From NCBI GenBank assembly GCA_023422775.1, contig JAFAGM010000038.1:10956-74955 (forward strand): 64,000 nt of DNA, read 5' to 3'. This document shows, piece by piece, positions 1 through 11,381 of the stretch (the first letter of the stretch is position 1; every line of letters begins with the position of its first letter). A program made the translations under genes and the position numbers. A model generated the notes under the pieces. It made no database searches. It was not told the DNA's origin and saw nothing but the letters and a program-made list of their open reading frames with translations. This stretch comes from Pseudomonadota bacterium. GTDB taxonomy: Bacteria > Pseudomonadota > Alphaproteobacteria > Rhizobiales > Xanthobacteraceae.

Positions 1-1
1 G

Positions 2-3136
<3,135 letters not shown>

Positions 3137-3143
3137 TTGGCAG

Positions 3144-4637
3144 ATGATGGACCAAGAGAAAGTAAACATCCTTCTGGTGGACGATCAGCCGGCCAAGCTG
3201 CTCGCCTACGAAGTGATCCTGAAGGAACTCGGCGAGAACCTGGTCAAGGCATCGTCGGGGCGCGAAGCGCTGGAGTTCCTGCTCAAGAACGACGTCGCCA
3301 TCATCCTGGTCGACGTCTGCATGCCGGAACTCGACGGCTTCGAACTCGCCGCCATGATCCGCGAACATCCCCGCTTCCAGAAGACGGCGATGATCTTCAT
3401 CTCCGCGATCCAGGTGAGCGACATCGACCGGCTGCGCGGCTACGAAATGGGCGCGGTCGACTATGTTCCGGTGCCGGTGGTGCCGGAAGTCCTGCGCGCC
3501 AAGATCAAGGTGTTCGCCGAACTCTACCGCAAGACCCGCCAGCTCGAACACCTCAATGCCGAACTCGAAGACCGCGTCCGCGCCCGCACCGCGGAACTCG
3601 AGGAATCGCACGCGCGCCTGCTGGAGAGCGAGCAGCGCCGCAGCCTTGCGATCGCCGCGGGCAGAATGGGATCGTGGGACTGGGACTGGGTCAACGGCGA
3701 CTGGATGTGGGACGAGGGTCAATTCCAGATCTTCGGGCTCGACCCCAAGACCTTCGTGGTGACGCCGACGAACGTCCAGATGTTCCTGCACCCTGACGAC
3801 ACCGACGAACTGGGCAAGGCTGTCGCCCAGTTCACGAAAGGGACCAAATCATACGAGGGTGAATTCCGGATCATACGCCCGGACGGCGAGGTGCGCTGGT
3901 GCGTCGGCACGGCGGCCGCCACCCTCGACAAGGCCGGCCGCGTCGTGCGTGTCAGCGGCGTCACCGTCGATATCACCGAGCGCAAGCAGGCCGAGGAGCG
4001 GCAGAACCTGCTGGCGCGGGAGGTCGACCACCGCGCCAAGAACGCGCTGGCTCTCGCCCAATCCATCGTCCGGTTGACGCGCGGCGAAAACGTGAAGACC
4101 TATGTCCGATCGGTCGAAGGGCGGATCAACGCGCTGGCGCGCGTGCATACCGTGCTTTCCCTGTCGAGCTGGCAAGGCGCCGAGATAAGGAAGCTGATCG
4201 ACGAGGAACTCGCGCCCTACTCGACCGGCGATCAGATCGCTTTGTCCGGTCCGGAGGTCCAGCTCGAGCCCGCAACCGCCCAGACGGTGGCGCTGGCACT
4301 GCACGAACTCGTCACCAACTCGGCAAAGTATGGCGCGCTGTCGTCGCTGTCGGGCCGGCTGTCAATGAACTGGGAAGACCAGGCAAGCGCGCTCAAGATC
4401 GCATGGGTGGAGACCGGCGGTCCGCGGGTCGAGAAGCCGGTGTCGCGTGGCTTCGGGACGAGAAGCGTCATCGCCAGCATCGAGTCGCAGCTCGGCGGCC
4501 GGGCTGAATTCGACTGGCGCCCCGAGGGCCTAGTTTGTCGCCTTTCGGTGCCGTTGTCGTCCCGCCAGTCCACGCCCGACAAGATCTCGCGCCTCGAGAC
4601 CGCAGGCGCCAATGGCCGTCGACGCGCGGAGGGTTAG
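3144..4637 (+). CDS. Response regulator with PAS and HWE-family histidine kinase domains
   Basis: This 497-residue protein starts with a receiver domain (about 7-125, phospho-acceptor Asp57 in VDVCMPELDG). A coiled coil (130-165) and a PAS/PAC domain (about 165-280, ending DITERK) follow. The C-terminal kinase domain has the HWE-family H box EVDHRAKN (His296), the N box LHELVTNSAKYG and the family-defining W-x-E in AWVETGGP. HWE kinases are common in Rhizobiales and often act in light or general stress signalling. The gene starts 7 bp after the hybrid kinase stop, so the two are probably cotranscribed, and the receiver may accept phosphate from it. Tandem ATG codons make either 3144 or 3147 possible. 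Confidence 0.92.
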   Translation: MMDQEKVNILLVDDQPAKLLAYEVILKELGENLVKASSGREALEFLLKNDVAIILVDVCMPELDGFELAAMIREHPRFQKTAMIFISAIQVSDIDRLRGYEMGAVDYVPVPVVPEVLRAKIKVFAELYRKTRQLEHLNAELEDRVRARTAELEESHARLLESEQRRSLAIAAGRMGSWDWDWVNGDWMWDEGQFQIFGLDPKTFVVTPTNVQMFLHPDDTDELGKAVAQFTKGTKSYEGEFRIIRPDGEVRWCVGTAAATLDKAGRVVRVSGVTVDITERKQAEERQNLLAREVDHRAKNALALAQSIVRLTRGENVKTYVRSVEGRINALARVHTVLSLSSWQGAEIRKLIDEELAPYSTGDQIALSGPEVQLEPATAQTVALALHELVTNSAKYGALSSLSGRLSMNWEDQASALKIAWVETGGPRVEKPVSRGFGTRSVIASIESQLGGRAEFDWRPEGLVCRLSVPLSSRQSTPDKISRLETAGANGRRRAEG

Positions 4638-4732
4638 GTCCGGCTGATTGCTGAAGCTGTCTCTGACGGTTGAAGCATCTCGCGCGGCTGATATACCCGT
4701 TGGCAAGACCAGCGACCCGACGGACTGCCTGC

Positions 4733-5728
4733 TTGAAAAACCTCCTCACCGATGTACCCGGCGTTCGCGTCGGCCATGCCGACGACGCAACGCTCGCTTC
4801 CGGCGTCACCGCGATCGTTTTTGACGCGCCCGCCACTGCATCCATCGACGTGCGCGGCGGAGGCCCCGGTACCCGCGAGGAGGCCGCCCTCAAACCGGAA
4901 AGCACGGTGGAGGCGATCGACGGCATCGCACTCTCCGGCGGCTCGGCCCATGGCCTCGATGCCGCGGGCGGCGTCCAGGCCTGGCTGGCCGAACAGGGGC
5001 GCGGCTTTCGGATCCGCGAGGCGGTGATTCCGATCGTTCCGGGCGCGATCTGCTTCGACCTGCTCAACGGCGGCAACAAGGCCTGGGGACGCTTTCCGCC
5101 TTATCGCGATCTCGGCTATGCGGCTGCGCGCGCGGCGAGTGCCGATTTCGCGCTGGGCAGCGTCGGCGCCGGCCTCGGTGCGACCACAGCCAATCTCAAG
5201 GGCGGTCTTGGCTCGGCTTCAGCGCTCACCGAAGGCGGCGTCACGGTCGGCGCGCTTGCGGTGGTCAATGCGATCGGCAGCGTGACGGTCGGCGACGGAC
5301 CGTGGTTCTGGGCGGCGCCGTTCGAAATCGGCAATGAGTTCGGCGGGCGCGGCCTGCCGCCTTCGTTCACGCCCGACATGCTGAAGGTCCGCCTAAAGGG
5401 TGGCCCCGCAGCGACGGCATTGGAAAACACCACGCTGGTGGTGGTCGTCACCGATGCCATGCTGACCAAAGCACAGGCCAGGCGGCTCGCGATGATCGCG
5501 CAGACCGGAATGGCCCGCGCGATCTATCCCGTGCACGCTCCGCTGGACGGCGACGTGGTGTTTGCCGCCGCGACCGGCAGTATCCCGGTCGATCCGCTGT
5601 TCGGGCTCACCGAACTCGGAATGGTCGCCGCCAACACGGTCGCCCGCGCCATTGCGCGCGGCGTCCATGGTGCGACCGCGCTACCCTTTCTGGGTGCGCT
5701 GCCGGCGTGGAGCGATCGTTTCGGCTAG
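4733..5728 (+). CDS. P1 family (DmpA/NylC-like, S58) N-terminal nucleophile aminopeptidase
   Basis: The product resembles L-aminopeptidase/D-esterase DmpA and nylon hydrolase NylC. It begins with the family's TDVPGVRVGHA motif and ends with the conserved AANTVARAIARGV helix. Family members cut themselves between Asn and Thr/Ser to expose the nucleophile. The matching site here is Asn232-Thr233 within LENTTLVVVVTD (numbering from 4733). I prefer the TTG at 4733 because homology begins right there. An upstream in-frame TTG at 4670 would add 21 unconserved residues. The length of 331 residues is normal for the family. The natural substrate is probably a short D- or beta-peptide or an amide, and it cannot be set from sequence. 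It converges with the EF-hand gene. Confidence 0.85.
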   Translation: MKNLLTDVPGVRVGHADDATLASGVTAIVFDAPATASIDVRGGGPGTREEAALKPESTVEAIDGIALSGGSAHGLDAAGGVQAWLAEQGRGFRIREAVIPIVPGAICFDLLNGGNKAWGRFPPYRDLGYAAARAASADFALGSVGAGLGATTANLKGGLGSASALTEGGVTVGALAVVNAIGSVTVGDGPWFWAAPFEIGNEFGGRGLPPSFTPDMLKVRLKGGPAATALENTTLVVVVTDAMLTKAQARRLAMIAQTGMARAIYPVHAPLDGDVVFAAATGSIPVDPLFGLTELGMVAANTVARAIARGVHGATALPFLGALPAWSDRFG

Positions 5729-5763
5729 GTCGCAGTCCGAAGGATCATCGCCGGGTCTCGTGT

Positions 5764-6507
5764 TCAAGCGCTGACCGAAAGCGACCCTGTGGCCGCCGAC
5801 GAGATCGCCTGGGCCTGTCGCTGGATCATCTGCTCGATGAAATTGTAGGACGACGTCGCGGCGCTGGACGAGCTTCCGCCTGCTGCCGTCGTCATCGTCA
5901 CCTTCGATCCGTCCGCATAGGTCAGCGACGTCGTCACCGAACCGTCGCTGTTGGTGACGGATGTGGTGCTGGCGCCCTGCAGTGCCTGCGAGAAGGGATC
6001 GGAACCTGATCCGCCAGCATCGTTTGCGTCATCGCGGTTGTGGTGCCCCTTGGGCCTCAACGCCGACGCCAGCTCCTTGAGGCTCACCGAGCCGTCGCCG
6101 TCCTTGTCGAGCTTGCCGAACACGCTGTCGGCGTTCTCGAGATTGGTGCCGCCGGCGCCGAGCGCCTCTTCGAATTCCGATTTGGTGATCTTGCCGTCAC
6201 CATCGCCATCGATCTGCGCGAACAGATCCTTCAGCGCGCTGGAGCGGCTCCTGGATGCCGTCGTTTCGCCCGACGAGCACTGGCTCTGCGCATCGAGCAA
6301 CGCGCTCATGGTCTCCGGCGAGATCTGCGCACCACCGCCGGACCCTGAACCCGGGCCGACCGAAGTCTGCGCATTCGAAGCCAGCAGATCGAACGGGCTC
6401 TTTGTGTTCTGGCTGGCGCCGGTAGATGACGCGGACGACGATTTCGATGACGTCAGCGCCTTGAGGACATCGATGGCCGACGAAGCAGCGCCCAATGCAA
6501 GGAACAT
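5764..6507 (-). CDS. EF-hand calcium-binding protein, probably exported
   Basis: Two clear EF-hand loops are visible, DGDGDGKITKSEFE and DKDGDGSVSLKELA, each with acidic residues at the calcium-coordinating positions and Glu at position 12. They lie in the middle of a low-complexity protein rich in Ser, Gly, Ala and Thr. The N-terminus (MFLALGAASSAIDVLKAL) is hydrophobic but lacks a clear signal peptidase site, so export is uncertain. I chose the internal ATG at 6507 because the eight residues before it look unrelated to a coding start. A longer start at 6531 is possible. Proteins of this layout are frequent in Bradyrhizobium and usually unannotated beyond the EF-hands. A calcium-sensing or buffering role is inference. 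Confidence 0.75.
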   Translation of the reverse strand: MFLALGAASSAIDVLKALTSSKSSSASSTGASQNTKSPFDLLASNAQTSVGPGSGSGGGAQISPETMSALLDAQSQCSSGETTASRSRSSALKDLFAQIDGDGDGKITKSEFEEALGAGGTNLENADSVFGKLDKDGDGSVSLKELASALRPKGHHNRDDANDAGGSGSDPFSQALQGASTTSVTNSDGSVTTSLTYADGSKVTMTTAAGGSSSSAATSSYNFIEQMIQRQAQAISSAATGSLSVSA

Positions 6508-6759
6508 GGCAAGACTCCAACAGCGCCGCACCGGTCGCGGCCGATAGCTCGTGCATATTTCTCAGCAAGCGCCGTGCCACCGTGAAAAACCCAATGAAAT
6601 CGGGCGTTCTCGTATTCATCTCCATCCGCGAAGCCCGGCAAGAGATGCCGGCTCCGGCAGATTTTTCCGCACGGAAGAGCGTGGAGCTCGCATTGCTCCC
6701 GGCCGCCCTGCATGTTACGCGGAGCCATTCCGTCCCTTCCGTGTCCTGGGAAAGCGCAC

Positions 6760-7461
6760 ATGTCTCAGCAATTTGCGTCACGTCCCCTCGTCATCGCCCC
6801 GTCGATCCTGGCGGCCGATTTCGCCAGGCTGGGCGAAGAGGTTCGCGCCGTCGATGCCGCCGGCGCCGACTGGATCCATCTCGACGTGATGGATGGACAT
6901 TTCGTGCCGAACATTTCCTTTGGGCCCGACGTGATCAAGGCAATGCGCCCGCATACGAAGAAGATCTTCGATGCCCATCTGATGATCTCGCCCTGCGACC
7001 CCTATATCGAAGCGTTTGCAAAGGCCGGCTGCGACCACATCACCGTCCACGCCGAGGCCGGGCCTCACCTGCATCGCTCGCTGCAGGCGATCCGCGCGCT
7101 CGGCAAGAAGGCCGGCGTCTCGCTCAATCCGGGCACGCCGGCGAGCGCGATCGAATACGTCATCGACCAGATCGACCTGGTGCTTGTCATGTCGGTCAAC
7201 CCCGGCTTCGGCGGCCAGGCCTTCATCAAGTCCGCGCTGGGCAAGATCAGCGACATCCGAGCGATGACCGCCGGACGCCCGATCGACATCGAGGTCGACG
7301 GCGGCGTCGGTCCTGATGTTTCGGGCCAGCTCGCCGCTGCCGGCGCGAACGCGCTGGTCGCGGGCTCGGCAGTGTTCAAGGGCGGCACGATGGAATCCTA
7401 CAAGGCCAACATCTCCGCGATCCGTGGCGCAGCGGCGCTGGCGCGCGGCGAAGCGATCTGA
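6760..7461 (+). CDS. rpe: Ribulose-phosphate 3-epimerase
   Basis: This TIM-barrel enzyme interconverts ribulose 5-phosphate and xylulose 5-phosphate in the pentose phosphate and Calvin pathways. The family signatures HLDVMDGHFVPN, the metal-binding His and Asp residues, VNPGFGGQ and the C-terminal phosphate-binding VDGGV and AGSAVF motifs are all present. With the ATG at 6760 the protein is 233 residues, close to the usual 220-240. An upstream in-frame TTG at 6712 would add 16 residues that do not look conserved. It stands alone here, away from other cbb genes, which points to the housekeeping copy. Confidence 0.96.
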   Translation: MSQQFASRPLVIAPSILAADFARLGEEVRAVDAAGADWIHLDVMDGHFVPNISFGPDVIKAMRPHTKKIFDAHLMISPCDPYIEAFAKAGCDHITVHAEAGPHLHRSLQAIRALGKKAGVSLNPGTPASAIEYVIDQIDLVLVMSVNPGFGGQAFIKSALGKISDIRAMTAGRPIDIEVDGGVGPDVSGQLAAAGANALVAGSAVFKGGTMESYKANISAIRGAAALARGEAI

Positions 7462-7644
7462 CGGGATCGTTCGTTCCGAACCGTTCTTGCCCGCGGCCGC
7501 TGCAGGTACGAATGAACGCGCCCGCGTGAGTTCCATGGCGCGGAAGGAGTGGGAGCCACCAAAGCTCCACCCTCTCGACACAAAGCTTCATGCTCTGGCC
7601 ATAAACACGGGTCACGGTTCTCCCGCTCATCTGGGGACGGGGAT

Positions 7645-8025
7645 ATGGTGAAGACCTACATTACTGCTGCAGTGCTCCTGGTACTGGCGCCCTCCGCCGC
7701 GCTTGCGCAGCGCGCGGGTGACGCCGCGCTGGGTGCGGTGGCCGGCGCCGTCGTGCTGGGGCCGGTCGGGGCAGTCGCCGGGGCTTTCGTCGGCTATACC
7801 GCCGGGCCTTCGATATCGCGGTCTTGGGGATTGGATCGATCGCGTTCATCACGGCACCGGAGGCAGACCTCGAGGGACAGTGTGCGAGGCGCGAGGGCGG
7901 AAGCCGTCGGCCCCGGCGACGCCGCGTCCACCGCGAATGCGCGTGTAGCAACCTCTGGCAATGTGGCGCCACGCCGTGCCGCGCCCGCCAAATCCTCATT
8001 CCCGCCGGTGCAGACGCTCGACTGA
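7645..8025 (+). CDS. Small secreted glycine-zipper protein
   Basis: The ATG at 7645 follows a GGGGACGGGG purine-rich ribosome site. It opens a 126-residue protein with a cleavable signal peptide (MVKTYITAAVLLVLAPSAALA). A Gly/Ala-rich stretch with glycine-zipper spacing (AGAVVLGPVGAVAGAFVG) follows, and then a basic, Ser- and Arg-rich tail. Glycine-zipper segments of this type insert into or associate with the cell envelope. The function is unknown. The first 32 codons that could be read upstream of 7645 do not look coding. Confidence 0.7.
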   Translation: MVKTYITAAVLLVLAPSAALAQRAGDAALGAVAGAVVLGPVGAVAGAFVGYTAGPSISRSWGLDRSRSSRHRRQTSRDSVRGARAEAVGPGDAASTANARVATSGNVAPRRAAPAKSSFPPVQTLD

Positions 8026-8047
8026 GCGCTTGACGCCTGATGCGGTG

Positions 8048-9481
8048 CTACGTCGCGTCGCCGCTTCCCTGTGCCAGCGGGAGCGCTGATGTTGGTGGCC
8101 GCACCACGGTCACCGTGCAGACGGCTTCGGCCGCCACCTTGCCCGCGACGCTGCCGAGCAGCGTCCGCAGCATCGAATTCTGCCGCGCGCCCATGACGAT
8201 ATGATCGACCTGGTTGACCCTGGTGAACTCCAGGATCGCCGAGGCTGGATCGATCGCCTCCAGTACATGCACCGTGAGCCGGCTTTCATCCAGTTCAAGC
8301 GGTGATGCCCAGTGGCGAAGTGCGACCAGCCGGTCGATATGCTTGTTGTTGCCGTGCTCGTCGAGCGTCCGGTCGATTGTGATGCGGCCGAGCTTGAGCA
8401 CGTTCAAACAGGCGAGCCGTGCGGACGGCAGGGTTGCCAACAGTTGCGCCGCGGTCCGGCGCAGGCACTCGTTGAACTCTCCCGACCCCTCCTCGGTATC
8501 GAGCGCAACCACCACGATCGGCCCCGAAGCCAGTTGCGCCGCGACATCCGATTTCGCTCTCGGCACCGTCACGCCCTGGTTGAAGCGGCGGCGCCACACC
8601 GTGCTGAGCGGATCGCGCTGCAGCCGCTCCGAGCGCGCCGTCAATTTGACCTGATCGGGATACGCCAGTTCGAACGCCAGTTGGGAAGCCGTCGGGTGCC
8701 GCCAGACCGGCTCGATCTCCAGGCATCGCAGCACGATTTCCTGCAGCCATGGCGGGTAGTCCGGCCGCAATTTGCGCGGCGGATACGGATCGCGCCACAG
8801 CCGCCGCCGCATGCCGCGCAGCGTTTCGCTCTCGCCGAACGGCCGCAGGCCGGTGGTGAAGAAGTACAGCAGCACGCCCAGCGAAAACAGATCGCTGCGC
8901 GGGTCGTCGCGGACGCCGAGCAGGCGTTCCGGCGCCATGTACGGCGCCGTGCCATAGGGCAGACGGAATTCTTCCTGCAGCAGATCAGGCAACTGATTGT
9001 GATGCGACAGCCCGAAATCGATCAGCACGCATTCGCCGGAGGGGCGAAACATGATGCTGCTCGGCTTGATGTCGTGATGGATGACGTTCTGGCGGTGCAG
9101 ATCGGCCAGCGCTGTCGCGATCTTGCCGACGATCACCCTCGCCTCTTCATACGGCAGCGGCAGATCGCCAAGCCGGCTCAGAAGCGTCTTGCCGGGAATG
9201 CGCTCCATGACGACATACGCCTGCCGGTCGAAACTGCCGGTGCCGAAACAGCCCGGCACGTGCGGGCCGGCCAGCCGCGGCACGATCATCTGCTCCATCT
9301 CGAAGCTGACGATGGCCGCTGGGTCTTCGCCCTCGGAAACCCGGGGAATCTTCATCAGCAGCGGCACGGTGATGCCGGGATGGGTCACCGTCCACAGCGT
9401 CGCCATGCCGCCCCGGTGGACGCACTCCCCGATCGCGAAGCCATCCAGTTCCGCGCCGGGTTCGATTGAACGCTTCACCAT
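8048..9481 (-). CDS. Serine/threonine protein kinase fused to a universal stress protein domain
   Basis: Residues about 10-270 form a Hanks-type kinase domain with a degenerate glycine loop (GECVHRGGMATLW), the VAIK-like Lys in LLMKIP, the catalytic loop IHHDIKPSS, the metal-binding DFG (LIDFGLS) and APE (YMAPE). The catalytic loop is HHD rather than HRD, and Ser stands where the loop Asn normally chelates magnesium. Activity may therefore be low or unusual. Residues about 330-470 form a UspA-like domain ending in the usual H(I/V)VMGAR...GSVA motif and VTVVRP strand. No transmembrane segment is present, so it is cytoplasmic. The ATG at 9481 lies only 4 bp beyond the stop of the upstream phosphoesterase gene, so the two form an operon. 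A phospho-signalling pair is a reasonable inference. Confidence 0.88.
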   Translation of the reverse strand: MVKRSIEPGAELDGFAIGECVHRGGMATLWTVTHPGITVPLLMKIPRVSEGEDPAAIVSFEMEQMIVPRLAGPHVPGCFGTGSFDRQAYVVMERIPGKTLLSRLGDLPLPYEEARVIVGKIATALADLHRQNVIHHDIKPSSIMFRPSGECVLIDFGLSHHNQLPDLLQEEFRLPYGTAPYMAPERLLGVRDDPRSDLFSLGVLLYFFTTGLRPFGESETLRGMRRRLWRDPYPPRKLRPDYPPWLQEIVLRCLEIEPVWRHPTASQLAFELAYPDQVKLTARSERLQRDPLSTVWRRRFNQGVTVPRAKSDVAAQLASGPIVVVALDTEEGSGEFNECLRRTAAQLLATLPSARLACLNVLKLGRITIDRTLDEHGNNKHIDRLVALRHWASPLELDESRLTVHVLEAIDPASAILEFTRVNQVDHIVMGARQNSMLRTLLGSVAGKVAAEAVCTVTVVRPPTSALPLAQGSGDAT

Positions 9482-9485
9482 CGCC

Positions 9486-10247
9486 TCATTTCCCCACGAA
9501 CAGGCGGTCGGCCAGCCAGTGCGGCAGCCCGTTGGTGCGGATCCGCTCCGCGGCCGCCTCGACGTCGTAAGGCACGCGGCAATAGGTGATCTCGCGGGAT
9601 GTGGTGTCGAACATCGCAAACGCCGCCGCCGGGTTGCCGTCGCGCGGCTGCCCGACCGAGCCGAGAACCGCGAGCCAGCGCCGGCCGCCAAGCAGTTGCA
9701 CTGCCACGTCGGATGTCGGGATGAAGTTCGTCATCTTCGCCGCCGACGACATCGAGTAGAGCGCCGGCATGTGGATGTGTCCACAAAAGGTGACATGGGC
9801 GGCGGTCGCCTCGATGCTGCGCGCGGCGTCCGATGTCCCGCTCACATAATGCCAACGGGCGGGGTGAGAGGCTTCGGAATGCACATACAGGCGATCGTCT
9901 TCCTGCCTCTTCAGTGGCAACTCCGCCAGAAATCGCCGCTGCGCGGCGCTGAGCCTGCCGCGCGTCCATTCGATCGCAGCCTGCGCCATGGCGTTCATGC
10001 TTTCTGACGGCGTGCCGACGGCGCTGTCGTGGTTGCCCATGACGATCGCGGCGCCGTCGGCAACGAGGTCCATCACGGTATCGACCGCCCATTCCGGATC
10101 CGCGCCGTAGCCGACGACGTCACCAAGGCAGACGAACCGCTCCGCACCACGCGCCCGCGCCGCATCAAGGCACGCGCTGAACGCCTGCCGGTTGGCATGA
10201 ATGTCCGCAAAGACGGCAAGCCGCACGCTCTCCTCCCGGTCCATCAT
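9486..10247 (-). CDS. Calcineurin-like metallophosphoesterase (YfcE/PrpE type)
   Basis: All motifs of the binuclear metallophosphoesterase fold are present in order: FADIHAN (first Asp and His), LGDVVGYG, MGNHD, VHSEASHP and GHIHMP. The protein is about 253 residues and has no signal peptide. Two adjacent ATG codons (10247, 10244) are equally plausible. The longer frame up to 10385 has no conserved content. It sits 4 bp upstream of the kinase-USP gene on the same strand, which suggests joint expression, and it could act as the counter-phosphatase. The substrate is not known. Confidence 0.88.
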   Translation of the reverse strand: MMDREESVRLAVFADIHANRQAFSACLDAARARGAERFVCLGDVVGYGADPEWAVDTVMDLVADGAAIVMGNHDSAVGTPSESMNAMAQAAIEWTRGRLSAAQRRFLAELPLKRQEDDRLYVHSEASHPARWHYVSGTSDAARSIEATAAHVTFCGHIHMPALYSMSSAAKMTNFIPTSDVAVQLLGGRRWLAVLGSVGQPRDGNPAAAFAMFDTTSREITYCRVPYDVEAAAERIRTNGLPHWLADRLFVGK

Positions 10248-10385
10248 CGCGCCCGTCCGTACGCGTGTATTGACGGATATCAAACACCAGGCCGCGTGCG
10301 GGCTGCAATCGCACAGAAGATTTGTCGGGAGGTGCGGCAGGATCGGCCCGCCGACGGGATGCGACGGGGAAGGATGCGAAGGCAA

Positions 10386-11021
10386 TCAGCGCTTGCGTGG
10401 CGCTTCCAGCCCCTTGAGCAACAGCGCAAGAACCGCATCGATCCGCGCCGGCGTGCCCGAATCACTCCACTCCTCGGCATGGCAAGGATGATGGAAACGG
10501 CTGGTGGCATCGAAAATGGCGCGTGCCGTGACCTTGACGTCGGCGACCTGGAACAGGCCCTGCTCCGCGCCATCCGACAGGATCTTGCTGATCTGGTCGA
10601 CCAGGCAATCCTTGTGGCAGTTCACTGCCTTGCAGGCTTCGCGGGCCAGCGTCAGGTAGGTCGCAAACATCTCGGGGTCGTCGCCAAGCCGCTCGTGCTT
10701 GATCGCAAACATCGTGCGCAGCCAGCGATCCAGTCGCTCGGGCGCCGGGCCAGAGGCATCGGTGATCTTCATCAGCGGCGCGCTGAGACGGTCGAGCCAG
10801 CGCTTGGCCACCGCCTCGCGCAGCGAGGCCTTGCTTGGAAAATGACGGTAGACGCTGCCGTGGCTGACATCCAGCGCGCGGGCCACATCCACCACCGTCG
10901 CTTTCGCAAGCCCATAACGACGCAGTACGTCCTCGGTTACCTCCAGAATTCGCTCAGGCGTCAAGACCACGACTTCGTTCATGCGCGCACCTGCGAAAGG
11001 ATGAGAAGTGTGGTCATTCAA
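10386..11021 (-). CDS. TetR family transcriptional regulator
   Basis: The N-terminal helix-turn-helix reads VDVARALDVSHGSVYRHFPS, a clear TetR DNA-binding signature. The rest (about 70-205) is the ligand-binding helical domain, with a Cys/His patch (CKAVNCHKDC) that is unusual and might bind metal or sense redox. The ATG at 11021 has an AGGGGG site 5 bases upstream. A second ATG at 10982 would drop 13 residues. It is the second gene after a 36-codon ORF (gap 13 bp). Upstream of both lies a TetR-style palindrome overlapping a promoter, so autoregulation is likely. Confidence 0.9.
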   Translation of the reverse strand: MNDHTSHPFAGARMNEVVVLTPERILEVTEDVLRRYGLAKATVVDVARALDVSHGSVYRHFPSKASLREAVAKRWLDRLSAPLMKITDASGPAPERLDRWLRTMFAIKHERLGDDPEMFATYLTLAREACKAVNCHKDCLVDQISKILSDGAEQGLFQVADVKVTARAIFDATSRFHHPCHAEEWSDSGTPARIDAVLALLLKGLEAPRKR

Positions 11022-11034
11022 GCCCCCTGACGGG

Positions 11035-11145
11035 TTAATTTTTCACCGGCTCCAGACGTTCTGCCTGCGCCGCCAAATGGCGGGCAACGCGCTGGTCGAG
11101 CCAGCGCTGGATCTGTGCGGTCAGATAAATGATGTGGGTAGTCAT
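11035..11145 (-). CDS. Small 36-residue protein preceding a TetR gene
   Basis: The ATG at 11145 has a strong GAAGAGGA ribosome site at the right distance. The 36-residue product is basic and mostly helical (YLTAQIQRWLDQRVARHLAAQ), with an amphipathic pattern. It lies between the palindromic operator/promoter (11215-11254) and the TetR gene, with 13 bp to the TetR start, so it would be the first cistron of the mRNA. I recognise no family. It could be a small regulatory peptide or merely a leader ORF. The good ribosome site and position raise confidence above that of a random ORF. Confidence 0.55.
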   Translation of the reverse strand: MTTHIIYLTAQIQRWLDQRVARHLAAQAERLEPVKN

Positions 11146-11214
11146 AGCGTAGTCCTCTTCAAGTACCCGGCTCAAGCAACAAGCCCGGTGACGCCCCGTA
11201 TCGGCGACGCAATG

Positions 11215-11244
11215 GATATAGCACGTCTCGCTGACAGATTTCAA
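11215..11244 (-). promoter_or_regulatory. Sigma-70-type promoter of the orf36-tetR operon
   Basis: On the minus strand TTGAAA (11244-11239) and TATATC (11220-11215) are spaced by 18 bp. Transcription would start near 11208 and leave about 60 nt of leader before the 36-codon ORF. The -35 hexamer lies inside the palindromic operator, a layout that allows direct repression. Confidence 0.5.
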
Positions 11245-11254
11245 TATCTGTCAG
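11231..11254. promoter_or_regulatory. Candidate TetR operator palindrome
   Basis: Perfect 9-bp arms CTGACAGAT and ATCTGTCAG flank a 6-bp spacer (TTCAAT). It covers the -35 box of the orf36-tetR promoter, and a further ATCTGT half-site lies just beyond at 11261-11266. Size and placement are typical for a TetR dimer or pair of dimers. It is also 128 bp upstream of purB, so purB could be affected. Confidence 0.6.
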
Positions 11255-11381
11255 TCAATAATCTGTGAATGAAAGCCTGTGGACCTGGCCTGCCGACCCG
11301 TTGCCGGCCAACCGGTGCCGTTTGTCTCACATGAGCGGCGATGCTACATCGCGGCGTAAAAAGCATTCGCCGGAGTCCATG

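Noticed and set aside
7462..7644. Frame encoding MARKEWEPPKLHPLDTKLHA before the glycine-zipper gene
   Set aside because: Short, no ribosome site, and it runs out of frame into the real gene.
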